Below, one piece after another: positions 6,813-15,712 of a DNA stretch of 36,394 nt. A program made the position numbers and the translations under genes. Source of the DNA: Collimonas sp. OK607. GTDB lineage: Bacteria > Pseudomonadota > Gammaproteobacteria > Burkholderiales > Burkholderiaceae_D. The notes beneath the pieces were generated by a model. That model saw only the letters and a list, made by a program, of their open reading frames with translations, made no database searches and was not told where the DNA came from. How positions within the stretch are numbered: position 1 is the first letter of the stretch; the number at the start of each line of letters is the position of its first letter. The stretch spans positions 1-36,394 of the forward strand of contig NZ_FOKF01000043.1 of NCBI RefSeq assembly GCF_900111995.1, given 5' to 3'.

Positions 6813-7696
6813 GCGAGGTGAGCAGGCGCAGTGTTTTTCTCGACGAGATCGGCCTTGGCCCGCTTTGGTTGCGGCGCGAAGGCGGTTTGCCGGAGGTGGA
6901 GCCGATCGAGGCAGAGGCAATACCGCAGCAGGCGTTTGCGCCGGCAGTCGAAATCTCTGTTGCAGAGTCGCATGTTGAACCTGAAGCGGTAGTCCAGGCA
7001 ACGACCGTGCCGGCGCCGCTGAACAGCGTTGCTGCTTCGGCCTGGGGCGATGACGATGCGCCAGTGGCGTCGCCTGTAACGACTATAGCCACCGTAGCCA
7101 CCGCGATTTTGCCCGCTGCAATGGATTGGCAGCAATTGCAAAAAGCCGTAGCCGGATGCACAGCTTGCGGGCTTTGTCATGGGCGTAAAAACACCGTGTT
7201 CGGCGTCGGCGACAACAAGGCTAAATGGCTGTTTATCGGCGAAGGCCCGGGACGCAACGAGGATATTCAGGGCGAGCCGTTCGTCGGCCCGGCGGGTAAA
7301 TTGCTTGATAATATCCTGCTGGCGATGGGCTTGAAGCGCGGCGAAAATGCTTACATCGCCAATATCGTCAAGTGCCGGCCAACCGATGGCACCGGCCGCG
7401 ACCGGGCGCCTGCAGCTGATGAGGTGGCGGCTTGCCTGCCGTACCTGCAGCGACAGATCGAACTGATCCAGCCGACCATTCTGGTTGCCTTGGGCAAGAC
7501 TGCCGCCTTGTCCTTGCTCGGACTCGATCCGGCGACACCTGTCTCGAAACTGCGCGGCACAGTGCATCGTTATGCCGACCGTCCTTTGGTGGTGACTTAC
7601 CATCCGGCGTATCTGCTGCGCCAGCTGGCCGATAAAGGCAAAGTCTGGAGCGATTTGTGCCTGGCCATGAGTACCTATGCCAACGTCGACGAGTGA
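6809..7696 (+). CDS. Uracil-DNA glycosylase, family 4 type (Fe-S)
   Basis: 295 residues. The catalytic domain (about 105-295) shows Fe-S cysteines C117 and C120 (GCTAC), C189 (VKCRP) and C209 (ACLPYL). It also has motif A GEGPGRNED (144-152), the pocket loop GEPFVGPAGKLLDNIL, and motif B HPAYLLR (265-271). These features define family-4 (UDGa) enzymes, which remove uracil from DNA to start base-excision repair. The first 105 residues are unlike the family core: a short conserved-looking start (RRSVFLDEIGLGPLWLRR) and then an Ala/Val/Pro/Glu-rich linker, probably disordered. Such an extension preceding the UDG core is common in betaproteobacteria. It overlaps rimI by four bases and DUF1853 by 20. 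Confidence 0.93.
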   Translation: MSEVSRRSVFLDEIGLGPLWLRREGGLPEVEPIEAEAIPQQAFAPAVEISVAESHVEPEAVVQATTVPAPLNSVAASAWGDDDAPVASPVTTIATVATAILPAAMDWQQLQKAVAGCTACGLCHGRKNTVFGVGDNKAKWLFIGEGPGRNEDIQGEPFVGPAGKLLDNILLAMGLKRGENAYIANIVKCRPTDGTGRDRAPAADEVAACLPYLQRQIELIQPTILVALGKTAALSLLGLDPATPVSKLRGTVHRYADRPLVVTYHPAYLLRQLADKGKVWSDLCLAMSTYANVDE

Positions 7697-8669
7697 TCGT
7701 TCCGCAGCGGATGTCGGCGCTTGCCAGGAACAGTTTCACCGGCGCTGGAATCATCTGTTCGATCCGCATGTGCGGGCGCTGGCCTGGCTGCTGGATGCGC
7801 CTGATTTGCTCGATCCCAACGCTATGCAGTGGCAAGGAAAGATCGCCAGCCATGCTGACGCCAATCTGGCCGCGTGGCTCACCGAGCTGGAACAGATTCC
7901 GGAAAAGCTGCAGGCATTGCATCGCTACATAGGCAGCCTGCCATCGACCCGTCTGGGGTTGTACGCAGAAAAACTGCTGGCGTTCTACTTTGAACAAAGG
8001 CGGATACTGGTGGCGCATAGCGTGCAAGTCCGGGCCAGCAAGAACGACACCATTGGTGAATTCGATTTCTTGTTGCAGCTCGATGGCGGCCTGGCCCACT
8101 GGGAGTTCGCGACCAAGTTTTATTTGCTGGAAACCAGTGGCAGGAGCCTGCAGCCGGACGATTTTCTGGGGCCGAACCTGGCTGACTCGCTGGGTGCGAA
8201 AATGCAAAAGATTTTGCAGCGCCAACTGGTTTTGTCGCAACATCCTGCTGCCCAGATCCATCTGAGCGAACCCGTCACTTCAGCCCAGGCGTTGATAAAA
8301 GGCTGGTTGTTTTATCCAGACCCACATTTACGCTTGCCCGCAGTACTGGGTGTAAACGCCGACGCTTGTCGCGGCTATTGGTGCAGCCTGTCCGCCTTGC
8401 CGCTGGATCCGTCGGCCATGTACCAGATATTGCCGCGCCAGCGCTGGCTGGCGCCGGCAAAAACAGCGCTTGAGCATATGCTTAGTCCGGAGGATGCGCG
8501 GCTGGCGTTGTCGGAGCATTTTGCCGACGACGCTGCGCCGGTATTGCTGGCGACCTTGCGTCCGGAAGGCGGCTACGGTCTGGAAACCGACAGGGGTTTT
8601 GTGGTGCCGGACGACTGGGCGGGGAGGGCCGCAGCCCAACGCCATCTGAGTGTCGGCAAGGCGGATTAA
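7677..8669 (+). CDS. DUF1853 family protein
   Basis: 330 residues. The segment LPSTRLGLYAEKLLAFYFEQ (residues 83-102), then IGEFDFLLQLDGGLAHWEFATKFYL, is typical of DUF1853. The E-F-D...H-W-E-F-A-T-K arrangement resembles the metal-binding and lysine residues of PD-(D/E)XK nuclease folds. That suggests, but does not prove, a nuclease-like role. The start codon lies 20 bases inside the UDG gene, so expression is likely coupled to it. Association with a DNA-repair enzyme is suggestive but unproven. The C-terminal part is less conserved. There are no membrane segments and no signal peptide. Confidence 0.85.
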   Translation: MPTSTSDRSAADVGACQEQFHRRWNHLFDPHVRALAWLLDAPDLLDPNAMQWQGKIASHADANLAAWLTELEQIPEKLQALHRYIGSLPSTRLGLYAEKLLAFYFEQRRILVAHSVQVRASKNDTIGEFDFLLQLDGGLAHWEFATKFYLLETSGRSLQPDDFLGPNLADSLGAKMQKILQRQLVLSQHPAAQIHLSEPVTSAQALIKGWLFYPDPHLRLPAVLGVNADACRGYWCSLSALPLDPSAMYQILPRQRWLAPAKTALEHMLSPEDARLALSEHFADDAAPVLLATLRPEGGYGLETDRGFVVPDDWAGRAAAQRHLSVGKAD

Positions 8670-8719
8670 CCGCTCGGGCCGGACGCCGGATAGATTTATA
8701 CGGCGGTTCTAACGTCTGC

Positions 8720-9988
8720 TTAGTGCTTGACTTCGCCAATCAAGGCCAGCGAATCGTGTTCGCGTTGATTCGCCGCGTGCTTGCGCATGATGATGAGCAT
8801 GATGCCGGCGACGAACGAGCCAAACAGGAAAATCACGATATTCACGTCAAGATCCATTTTGATCATCAGTGCATACAACACCAGCATGGTGAGTATCGAC
8901 AGGTTTTCATTAAAATTTTGCACTGCGATCGAATGACCCGCGCTCATCAGCACGTGACCGCGATGTTGCAGGAGAGCATTCATCGGCACGACGAAATAGC
9001 CCGACAATGCGCCAATAAGTATCAGCAAGGGATAGGCCAGCCAGACCGAGTGCACCACCGTCATCGCCATGACGACCAGTCCCATCACGACCCCCATCGG
9101 CATTACTGTCAGCGATTTTTTCAATGGAATCATGCGTGCTGCCACGCCTGCGCCGATAGCCACGCCGAATGCCACCACGCCTTGCAGTATGGCCGCTTTG
9201 TCGAGCGGCATGCCGAGCGATTTTTCAGCCCATTTCAGCACGATGAATTGTAGCGTTGCGCCGGCGCCCCAGAACAGGGTCGTAACTGCCAGCGAAATCT
9301 GGCCCAATTTGTCTTTCCACAGAATTGAACAGCAATTGGCAAAATCAGCGATGAGCTTGCTGGGCCGATGTTGCTGGTGCGGGTAGCGGGCGCCGGTGTC
9401 CGGGATCTTCAGATTGAATATGGTGGCGACGATGTACAGCATGCCGATCACCGTGAGCGCTGCATGGGTAGGGGTATTCAGATTCAGGTTGAGAATCGGT
9501 ATGTGCCATTGCAGCAAGATTGCGGTGATATGGGGACTGACCAAAGCACCGCCGAGCACCGTGCCGAAGATGATCGAGGCCATGGTCAAGCCTTCTATCC
9601 AGCCATTCGCCGCCACCAATTTTTCCGGCGGCAACAATTCGGTCAGGATGCCATATTTAGCGGGCGAATAAGCAGCCGCGCCGAACCCGACAATGGCATA
9701 AGCGATCAATGGATGGACATCGAAGAACATCAGCATGCAGCCGAAAATCTTGATCATGTTGGTGATGAGCATCACCCGGCCTTTCGGCAGAGAATCGGCG
9801 AAAGCGCCGACAAAAGCTGCCAACAGCACGTAAGACAAGACAAAAAATAATTTCAGCAGCGGTGTCATCCAGTCCGGCGAAGACATTTCTGCCAGTACGG
9901 CGATGGCCGCTATGAATAGGGCGTTATCGGCCAGCGAAGAAAAAAACTGCGCCGCCATGATGGTGTAAAAACCGCGATTCATCCGCAT
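8720..9988 (-). CDS. lplT: Lysophospholipid transporter LplT (MFS)
   Basis: A major-facilitator protein of about 422 residues with some 12 hydrophobic helices. The start region NRGFYTIMAAQFFSSLADNALFIAA and the loop FVGAFADSLPKGRVMLITN are typical of LplT, which flips lysophospholipids across the inner membrane for reacylation. YSPAKYGILTELLPPEKLVAANGW is another LplT hallmark. In E. coli LplT works with the acyltransferase Aas; no aas is present here. The open frame extends 28 residues upstream to 10072, but those residues are hydrophilic, unlike the family, and would overlap the alr promoter region; Met at 9988 (or 9982) fits better. It converges on the DUF1853 gene with a 50-bp gap. Confidence 0.9.
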   Translation of the reverse strand: MRMNRGFYTIMAAQFFSSLADNALFIAAIAVLAEMSSPDWMTPLLKLFFVLSYVLLAAFVGAFADSLPKGRVMLITNMIKIFGCMLMFFDVHPLIAYAIVGFGAAAYSPAKYGILTELLPPEKLVAANGWIEGLTMASIIFGTVLGGALVSPHITAILLQWHIPILNLNLNTPTHAALTVIGMLYIVATIFNLKIPDTGARYPHQQHRPSKLIADFANCCSILWKDKLGQISLAVTTLFWGAGATLQFIVLKWAEKSLGMPLDKAAILQGVVAFGVAIGAGVAARMIPLKKSLTVMPMGVVMGLVVMAMTVVHSVWLAYPLLILIGALSGYFVVPMNALLQHRGHVLMSAGHSIAVQNFNENLSILTMLVLYALMIKMDLDVNIVIFLFGSFVAGIMLIIMRKHAANQREHDSLALIGEVKH

Positions 9989-10135
9989 CCCAGAATGTAA
10001 CAATGTGTCCCCGGCCTGCTTTATACCATGAAAATATGACCGATTCGTGATTATGAGACATGCCAAAGACAAAACGTTCTGTAAAAATTCGAGCGAATTA
10101 TAGTGATTGCCAATTCATCATCGACGGCGCATCCG

Positions 10136-10141
10136 GTAAAA
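10136..10141 (+). promoter_or_regulatory. Candidate -10 box for alr
   Basis: TAAAAT in the context CCGGTAAAATGG lies 45 bp before the preferred alr start. Its position supports starting alr at 10186 rather than at the upstream in-frame ATGs, since transcription would begin near 10148. No strong -35 element is evident. Confidence 0.4.
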
Positions 10142-10185
10142 TGGATGCTTCAACGCACTGCGCAAATTCTGCCCGATTCCCACCC

Positions 10186-11262
10186 ATGCCAAGACCCCTA
10201 GTTGCCACCATAGATATTTCTGCGCTGCAGCACAATCTGCGTATTGCCAAATCGCATGCCCTTGACGCAAAGATCTGGGCAGTGGTCAAGGCGAATGCCT
10301 ACGGCCATGGTTTGGAGCGCGGCATACGCGGTTTTGCCGAGGCGGACGGGCTGGCGCTAATCGAGCCGGAAAATGCACTGCGTCTGCGCGAGCTGGGTTG
10401 GCAAAAACCTATCCTGCTGCTGGAAGGCATCTTTGACGCCGCCGATCTTGAGACCGTGGTCCGGGCCCGGCTTGAGTTCGCCATCCATTGCATCGAACAG
10501 ATCGTCTGGCTGGAACGGGCCGGACTGAGCGGACCGTTCGATGTCCATCTGAAAATGAACAGCGGCATGAACCGGCTCGGTTTCAAGCCGGAAGCCTATC
10601 GTGCCGCTTACCAGCGTTTGCGGGCGAACCCGGCAGTGCGCAATATCACATTGATGACGCATTTCGCGAATGCCGATGATCCGCTGAATCCAGGTTTGCC
10701 ATTGCAGCAACAGGCGCAGCAATTCGAGCAGGGTATCTCGGGTCTCAGCGAAGAACGCAGCGTCGCCAATTCTGCCGCAGACCTGATGCATCCTGAATTG
10801 AAATCGGATTGGGTGCGGCCTGGCATCATGTTATATGGCGCCACGCCAGGCGGCGCCAGCGCCGAACAGTTCGGCCTGAAACCGGCGATGACGCTCACTA
10901 GCAAGATTATCGGCATCCAGCGTATCGGCGCCGGCGAGGCGGTCGGGTACGGGAGCCGATTTGTTGCAGCCGCACCGATGGTGATCGGGGTCGTTGCCTG
11001 CGGTTATGCCGATGGCTATCCGCGCCATGCGCCGAACGGCACTCCGGTGCTGGTTGATGGTGCGCGCACTACTACCGTAGGGCGGGTATCGATGGACATG
11101 TTTTCAGTCGACCTGACCAATGTGCAGGGCGCCGCCGTCGGTAGCGCGGTGACCTTGTGGGGCAACGGCTTGCCGATCGATGAAGTGGCGCACGCGGCCG
11201 GTACCATTGGATATGAGTTGATGTGTGCTTTGGCTGCGCGGGTTAAAGTCGTGGACTTGTGA
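10186..11262 (+). CDS. alr: Alanine racemase
   Basis: 358 residues from the Met of MPRPLVATIDISALQHNL. The PLP-binding lysine is Lys35 in WAVVKANAYGHG. Further family blocks are LKMNSGMNRLGF, VRPGIMLYGATP, AVGYGSRF (the C-terminal-domain tyrosine) and VGRVSMDMFSVDLT. The enzyme interconverts L- and D-alanine, supplying D-Ala for peptidoglycan. The frame is open upstream to 10060, but the additional 42 residues do not fit the family, and a -10-like box lies in that stretch. It is divergent from lplT and followed by radA 72 bp downstream. A DadA-like D-amino-acid dehydrogenase occurs about 15 kb away but is not linked. Confidence 0.95.
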   Translation: MPRPLVATIDISALQHNLRIAKSHALDAKIWAVVKANAYGHGLERGIRGFAEADGLALIEPENALRLRELGWQKPILLLEGIFDAADLETVVRARLEFAIHCIEQIVWLERAGLSGPFDVHLKMNSGMNRLGFKPEAYRAAYQRLRANPAVRNITLMTHFANADDPLNPGLPLQQQAQQFEQGISGLSEERSVANSAADLMHPELKSDWVRPGIMLYGATPGGASAEQFGLKPAMTLTSKIIGIQRIGAGEAVGYGSRFVAAAPMVIGVVACGYADGYPRHAPNGTPVLVDGARTTTVGRVSMDMFSVDLTNVQGAAVGSAVTLWGNGLPIDEVAHAAGTIGYELMCALAARVKVVDL

Positions 11263-11334
11263 CGGCGCAGCAGCGGGCAGATATCAATAATAAGCCTACT
11301 TACAATATGACTATAAATACGACTATAGAAACGA

Positions 11335-12705
11335 ATGGCCAAACCTAAAACCAATTACACCTGCACCGAATGCGGCGGCGTTGCCAACAAATGGACCGGC
11401 CAGTGCCCGTCGTGCGGGCAATGGAACACACTGGTGGAAACCATCGTCGAAGCGGTCGGCAACCGTTTTTCCAATCAGCATCAAGGCCTGGCGCAGACTG
11501 CACCGGTAATGACCCTGGCCGATATCGAAGCTATCGACGTGCCGCGCTTCGGCACCGGTATCGAGGAGTTCGACCGGGTGCTCGGCGGCGGACTGGTTGC
11601 CGGCGGGGTAGTGCTGATCGGCGGCGATCCGGGTATCGGCAAATCGACCTTGCTGTTGCAAGCGCTGGCGAATTTGTCGAAAATCAAGAGCGTGCTGTAC
11701 GTTAGCGGCGAAGAATCCGGCGCACAGATCGCTTTGCGTGCCAAGCGGCTGGCGGTGGATGCCAAGGATCTCAAGCTGCAGGCTGAAATCCAGCTGGAAA
11801 AAATTCTCAACACTTTGGTGGAGCATAAACCTGAAGTGGCGGTTATCGATTCGATCCAGACTGTTTATTCCGATGCGCTCAGCTCGGCTCCCGGTTCGGT
11901 GGCCCAAGTGCGTGAATGCGCGGCGCAACTGACGCGGGTTGCCAAGCAATCAGGCATCACTATCATCATGGTCGGCCACGTGACCAAGGAAGGCGCGTTG
12001 GCAGGGCCGCGCGTGCTGGAGCATATTGTCGATACGGTGCTGTACTTTGAAGGCGATACCCATTCCAGTTTCCGCCTGGTGCGGGCATTCAAGAATCGCT
12101 TCGGCGCGGTCAACGAGCTTGGCGTTTTTGCAATGACGGAAAAGGGCTTGAAGGGCGTCTCAAATCCTTCGGCGCTGTTCTTGTCGCAGCATGACAATCA
12201 AGTGCCGGGCTCTTGCGTGATGGTGACGCAGGAAGGCACGCGGCCGCTGCTGGTGGAAATCCAGGCCTTGGTCGATGCGTCGCACGTGCCGAATGCGCGC
12301 CGCCTGTCGGTCGGGCTGGAGCAGAATCGGCTGGCGATGTTGCTGGCTGTGTTGCATCGTCATGCCGGCATTGCGGCGTTTGACCAGGATGTGTTCATCA
12401 ATGCGGTCGGCGGCGTCAAGATTACCGAACCCGCCGCCGATCTGGCCGTACTGCTGGCGATTAACTCGTCGATGCGCAACCGGCCGCTGCCGCGTGGCCT
12501 GGTGGTGTTCGGCGAGGTCGGCCTGGCGGGTGAAATCCGGCCGGCGCCGCGCGGCCAGGAACGTTTGCGCGAAGCCGCCAAGCTAGGCTTCTCGATTGCC
12601 ATGATTCCCAAGGCGAACATGCCGAAACAAGAGATTGAAGGTTTGAAAGTGATTGGCGTCGAACGCATCGATGATGCTTTGAGCAAGATACGCGACACCG
12701 AATAG
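11335..12705 (+). CDS. radA: DNA repair protein RadA
   Basis: 456 residues in the standard RadA order. A C4 zinc finger (Cys10, Cys13, Cys24, Cys27; CTECG...CPSCGQW) is followed by a RecA-like ATPase with Walker A GGDPGIGKST (96-105). The RadA-specific KNRFG motif lies at 253-257, and the C-terminal Lon-protease-like domain contains AVGGVKITEPAADLA and GEVGLAGEIRPAPRG. RadA is a DnaB-like helicase that promotes branch migration during recombination and recombinational repair. It lies downstream of alr on the same strand, possibly with its own promoter in the AT-rich 72-bp gap. The start ATG is not preceded by a clear Shine-Dalgarno, but the family N-terminus begins here. Confidence 0.96.
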   Translation: MAKPKTNYTCTECGGVANKWTGQCPSCGQWNTLVETIVEAVGNRFSNQHQGLAQTAPVMTLADIEAIDVPRFGTGIEEFDRVLGGGLVAGGVVLIGGDPGIGKSTLLLQALANLSKIKSVLYVSGEESGAQIALRAKRLAVDAKDLKLQAEIQLEKILNTLVEHKPEVAVIDSIQTVYSDALSSAPGSVAQVRECAAQLTRVAKQSGITIIMVGHVTKEGALAGPRVLEHIVDTVLYFEGDTHSSFRLVRAFKNRFGAVNELGVFAMTEKGLKGVSNPSALFLSQHDNQVPGSCVMVTQEGTRPLLVEIQALVDASHVPNARRLSVGLEQNRLAMLLAVLHRHAGIAAFDQDVFINAVGGVKITEPAADLAVLLAINSSMRNRPLPRGLVVFGEVGLAGEIRPAPRGQERLREAAKLGFSIAMIPKANMPKQEIEGLKVIGVERIDDALSKIRDTE

Positions 12706-12775
12706 TCAGGACTATTGTTTCAATACATTTGTGTAAATACAGCCAGGTAATTACAGCCAGATAAAGGATATCATC

Positions 12776-13882
12776 ATGAAAACCAAAGCAGCCATCGCAT
12801 GGAAAGCCGGTCAGCCACTGACGATCGAAGAAGTCGAACTGGGCGGCCCGCGTGCCGGCGAAGTGCTGGTCGAGATCAAGGCTACCGGTATCTGCCACAC
12901 CGATTACTACACCCTGTCCGGCGCCGACCCGGAAGGCATTTTCCCGTCGATCCTGGGCCATGAAGGCGCGGGTATCGTGGTGGATGTCGGCCCTGGTGTC
13001 AAAAGCCTGAAGAAGGACGATCACGTCATTCCGCTTTACACGCCCGAATGCCGCGAATGCAAATTCTGTTTGTCGCAAAAAACCAATCTGTGCCAGTCGA
13101 TCCGCTCGACCCAGGGCCGTGGCTTGATGCCGGACGCCACCAGCCGTTTCTCGATCGACGGCAAGCCGATTTTCCATTACATGGGAACCTCGACTTTTTC
13201 CAACTACATCGTGGTGCCGGAAATCGCCCTGGCCAAGATCCGTGAAGATGCGCCATTCGACAAGGTTTGTTATATCGGTTGCGGCGTCACTACCGGCGTC
13301 GGTGCTGTGCTGTTTACTGCCAAGGTGGAAGCGGGCGCCAATGTGGTGGTGTTCGGGCTGGGCGGCATCGGCCTGAACGTGATCCAGGCGGCGCGCATGG
13401 TTGGCGCCAACAAGATCATCGGGGTTGATATCAATCCGGCCCGTCAGGAGATGGCGCGCAAATTCGGCATGACGCATTTCATCAATCCGACGGAAGTGGA
13501 GAACGTGGTCGACGCCATCGTGCAACTGACCGATGGCGGCGCCGATTACAGCTTCGAATGCATCGGCAACGTCACCACCATGCGCCAGGCGCTGGAATGC
13601 TGCCACAAAGGTTGGGGGCAATCGATCGTGATCGGCGTTGCCGCCGCCGGCCAGGAAATCAGCACCCGGCCGTTCCAGCTGGTCACCGGCCGCGTCTGGA
13701 AAGGCTCGGCATTCGGCGGCGCCCGCGGCCGTACCGACGTTCCCAAGATCGTCGACTGGTACATGGATGGCAAGCTGAATATCGATGACTTGATTACCCA
13801 TCGCTTGCCGCTGGAGCGGATCAATGAAGGGTTCGATTTGATGAAGAGCGGCGAATCGATACGTTCGGTGGTGATCTACTGA
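12776..13882 (+). CDS. adhC: S-(hydroxymethyl)glutathione dehydrogenase / class III alcohol dehydrogenase
   Basis: 368 residues, normal for class III ADH (FrmA/AdhC). Catalytic zinc ligands are Cys40, His62/Glu63 and Cys169. The structural zinc is held by Cys92, Cys95, Cys98 and Cys106 (PECRECKFC...C). The NAD-binding loop is GLGGIG (194-199). It oxidises the glutathione adduct of formaldehyde to S-formylglutathione; this family also reduces S-nitrosoglutathione. The ATG has AAAGGA upstream. Its TGA shares one base with the fghA start (TGATG), so the two are translationally coupled. No frmR-type repressor gene is adjacent. A 9-bp direct repeat (TACAGCCAG) occurs twice in the 40 bp before the start, with unknown meaning. 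Confidence 0.96.
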   Translation: MKTKAAIAWKAGQPLTIEEVELGGPRAGEVLVEIKATGICHTDYYTLSGADPEGIFPSILGHEGAGIVVDVGPGVKSLKKDDHVIPLYTPECRECKFCLSQKTNLCQSIRSTQGRGLMPDATSRFSIDGKPIFHYMGTSTFSNYIVVPEIALAKIREDAPFDKVCYIGCGVTTGVGAVLFTAKVEAGANVVVFGLGGIGLNVIQAARMVGANKIIGVDINPARQEMARKFGMTHFINPTEVENVVDAIVQLTDGGADYSFECIGNVTTMRQALECCHKGWGQSIVIGVAAAGQEISTRPFQLVTGRVWKGSAFGGARGRTDVPKIVDWYMDGKLNIDDLITHRLPLERINEGFDLMKSGESIRSVVIY

Positions 13883-14736
13883 TGGAGCTGATCAGCGAAC
13901 ACGCCTGCTTCGGCGGCACGCAGGGATTTTACCGGCATGCGTCGAGCGAGATCGGTTTGCCCATGCGGTTTTCCGTGTTCCAGCCGCCGCAAGCCAGGTT
14001 GGGGCCGGTGCCTGTGCTGTTTTTCCTGGCCGGCCTGACCTGCACCGAAGAGACTTTCATGATCAAGGCCGGCGCCCAGCGTTATGCGGCGCAGCACGGC
14101 ATCATGCTGGTGACGCCCGATACCAGTCCGCGCGATACCGGGATCGCCGGTGTCGACGCCAGCTGGGACTTCGGCAACGGCGCCGGTTTCTACCTGGATG
14201 CGACGCAAGCACCGTGGAACACGCATTTCCGGATGTACTCTTATATATTGCATGAGTTACGGCAAACCATCGTGCAAGAGTTTCCGGCGCAAGCCGGCAG
14301 CATCGGTATCTTTGGCCATTCGATGGGCGGCCATGGCGCGCTGGTGCTGGCTTTGCGTAATCCGGAAGTGTTTCGTTCGGTGTCGGCGTTTGCGCCGATT
14401 GCGGCGCCTGGCAATTGTCCGTGGGGGCAAAAGGCGTTTGGCAATTACCTGGGAGCGGATCAAACCAGCTGGCAGCATTACGATGCGACGCAGTTGATGT
14501 TGCGGCTGCAACGACCGTTTCCGCAAGAGATACTGATCGATCAAGGCCTGGGGGATAAATTCCTGGCCGAGCAATTATTGCCTGAGCAGTTTGAAGCTGC
14601 GTGCCTGCATGCAGGGCAGAAATTGACACTGCGCCGTCACGCAGGTTACGACCACGGTTATTATTTTATTTCGACTTTGATGGAGGACCATCTGGCCTTT
14701 CATCAACGGATATTGACAGCGAAGCAAGCGTCTTGA
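13882..14736 (+). CDS. fghA: S-formylglutathione hydrolase
   Basis: 284-residue alpha/beta hydrolase of the esterase D family. The nucleophile elbow is GHSMGG (145-150, Ser147). LAGLTCTEETFM carries the conserved Cys54, the Asp of the triad is likely in DQGLGDKFL, and the His in YDHGYYF. It completes glutathione-dependent formaldehyde detoxification by releasing formate and glutathione from S-formylglutathione made by AdhC, whose gene overlaps its start by one base. The product is cytoplasmic, without a signal peptide. A large inverted repeat begins seven bases after the stop and probably terminates this operon. Confidence 0.96.
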   Translation: MELISEHACFGGTQGFYRHASSEIGLPMRFSVFQPPQARLGPVPVLFFLAGLTCTEETFMIKAGAQRYAAQHGIMLVTPDTSPRDTGIAGVDASWDFGNGAGFYLDATQAPWNTHFRMYSYILHELRQTIVQEFPAQAGSIGIFGHSMGGHGALVLALRNPEVFRSVSAFAPIAAPGNCPWGQKAFGNYLGADQTSWQHYDATQLMLRLQRPFPQEILIDQGLGDKFLAEQLLPEQFEAACLHAGQKLTLRRHAGYDHGYYFISTLMEDHLAFHQRILTAKQAS

Positions 14737-14743
14737 ATCACAG

Positions 14744-14870
14744 GTAGGGTGGGCAAGGTTTTTTGCCCACGCGGAACTCACTCCACGCACATGCGCCTAT
14801 TTCCGTGCCGCGAGGGCCTGTACTCCGGTTATCGCGGTCACGCGTGGGCAAAAAACCTTGCCCACCCTAC
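14744..14870. repeat. REPIN-like element with perfect 30-bp inverted repeats
   Basis: The 30 bases at 14744-14773 are the exact reverse complement of 14841-14870. Each arm starts GTAGGGTGGGCAAGG and ends TTGCCCACGCG, so it contains a smaller internal palindrome (GTGGGCAA...TTGCCCAC). Thus each arm is a REP-like hairpin, and the pair forms a larger cruciform-capable unit of 127 bp. It fills the gap between convergent fghA and terC, seven bases from each stop codon. The T- and A-runs in the arms mean it could terminate transcription from both sides. Related copies lie at 35930-36013 and 4916-4941. No RAYT transposase gene is present in the window. Confidence 0.9.
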
Positions 14871-14877
14871 GCTAAAA

Positions 14878-15600
14878 TCACTCAGCGACTTTTTCAGCGC
14901 CACGTCGCCTGGACACCAGCCAGCCACCACCCAGCACCACCACAAAGCCAATCACATAGACGGCATAGCTCAGCCCGGGGAAACTATCCCACAACGGCTT
15001 TGCGATCGGTTCCGTAACGATCATGTGCATTGCGGTATATACCAGGATTGCCGCGCCGATAAAGATCGTGGCCGGGAAGCGTTCGATCAGCTTGAGCGCC
15101 AGGGTCGAGCCCCACACCATGATCGGCACCGAAATCAGCAAGCCGATAATCACCAGGGCCATGCTGCCTTTGGCGGCGCCGGCCACACCCAGGACATTGT
15201 CGATGCCCATGACGGTATCGGCGATGATGATGGTTTTCAATGCGGCCGCCATGGTGGTAGCTTGCACGCCATGCGCTTCGCCATCATCCGACTGCGTCAG
15301 CAAACGGTAGGCGATCCAGAGCAGGGCGATGCCGCCAACCAGCAGCAAGCCCGGTATTTGCAGCAGCCACACGACGCCGATCGTCATCAGCACCCGCATG
15401 ACGACTGCGCCGGCGGTACCCCAGATAATCGCTTTGCGGCGCAGGTGGTCCGGCAGGTTGCGGGCCGCCATCGCAATCACGATAGCGTTGTCGCCCGCCA
15501 GCACCAGGTCGATGACGATGATAGCCAGCAATGCACCGAAGAATGCGCCGGCATTCCAGTCAGCCAGGCCCAGCATTGAAAGTAAAGCAGAAAAATCCAT
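14878..15600 (-). CDS. TerC-family integral membrane protein (probable Mn2+ exporter)
   Basis: 240 residues with about seven hydrophobic helices, starting MDFSALLSMLGLADWNAGAF. The conserved TerC signatures are IDLVLAGDNAIVIAMAARNLP and, in the second half, ADTVMGIDNVLGVAGAAKGS; the Asp/Asn residues within membrane segments are thought to bind metal. TerC/Alx/YkoY proteins export manganese or metallate secreted proteins. GGAGAC lies upstream of the Met at 15600, and a longer frame to 15687 is unsupported. A yybP-ykoY riboswitch in its leader (15713-15857) supports manganese-dependent expression. The original terC tellurite name should not be taken literally. Confidence 0.92.
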   Translation of the reverse strand: MDFSALLSMLGLADWNAGAFFGALLAIIVIDLVLAGDNAIVIAMAARNLPDHLRRKAIIWGTAGAVVMRVLMTIGVVWLLQIPGLLLVGGIALLWIAYRLLTQSDDGEAHGVQATTMAAALKTIIIADTVMGIDNVLGVAGAAKGSMALVIIGLLISVPIMVWGSTLALKLIERFPATIFIGAAILVYTAMHMIVTEPIAKPLWDSFPGLSYAVYVIGFVVVLGGGWLVSRRRGAEKVAE

Positions 15601-15712
15601 AAAGTCTCCAACAGGGTTAGCAAATAACCTCATGCATGGATAACAACGGGAGTGGTGAGTAGCTAATTTAGAAAAATTATGCGACACAATGCCCGCATGG
15701 AATCCATGCTGA

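Noticed and set aside
10060-10185. Upstream start for alanine racemase (adds 42 residues)
   Set aside because: The additional residues do not fit the family and include a -10-like TAAAAT; it would also overlap the extended lplT frame.
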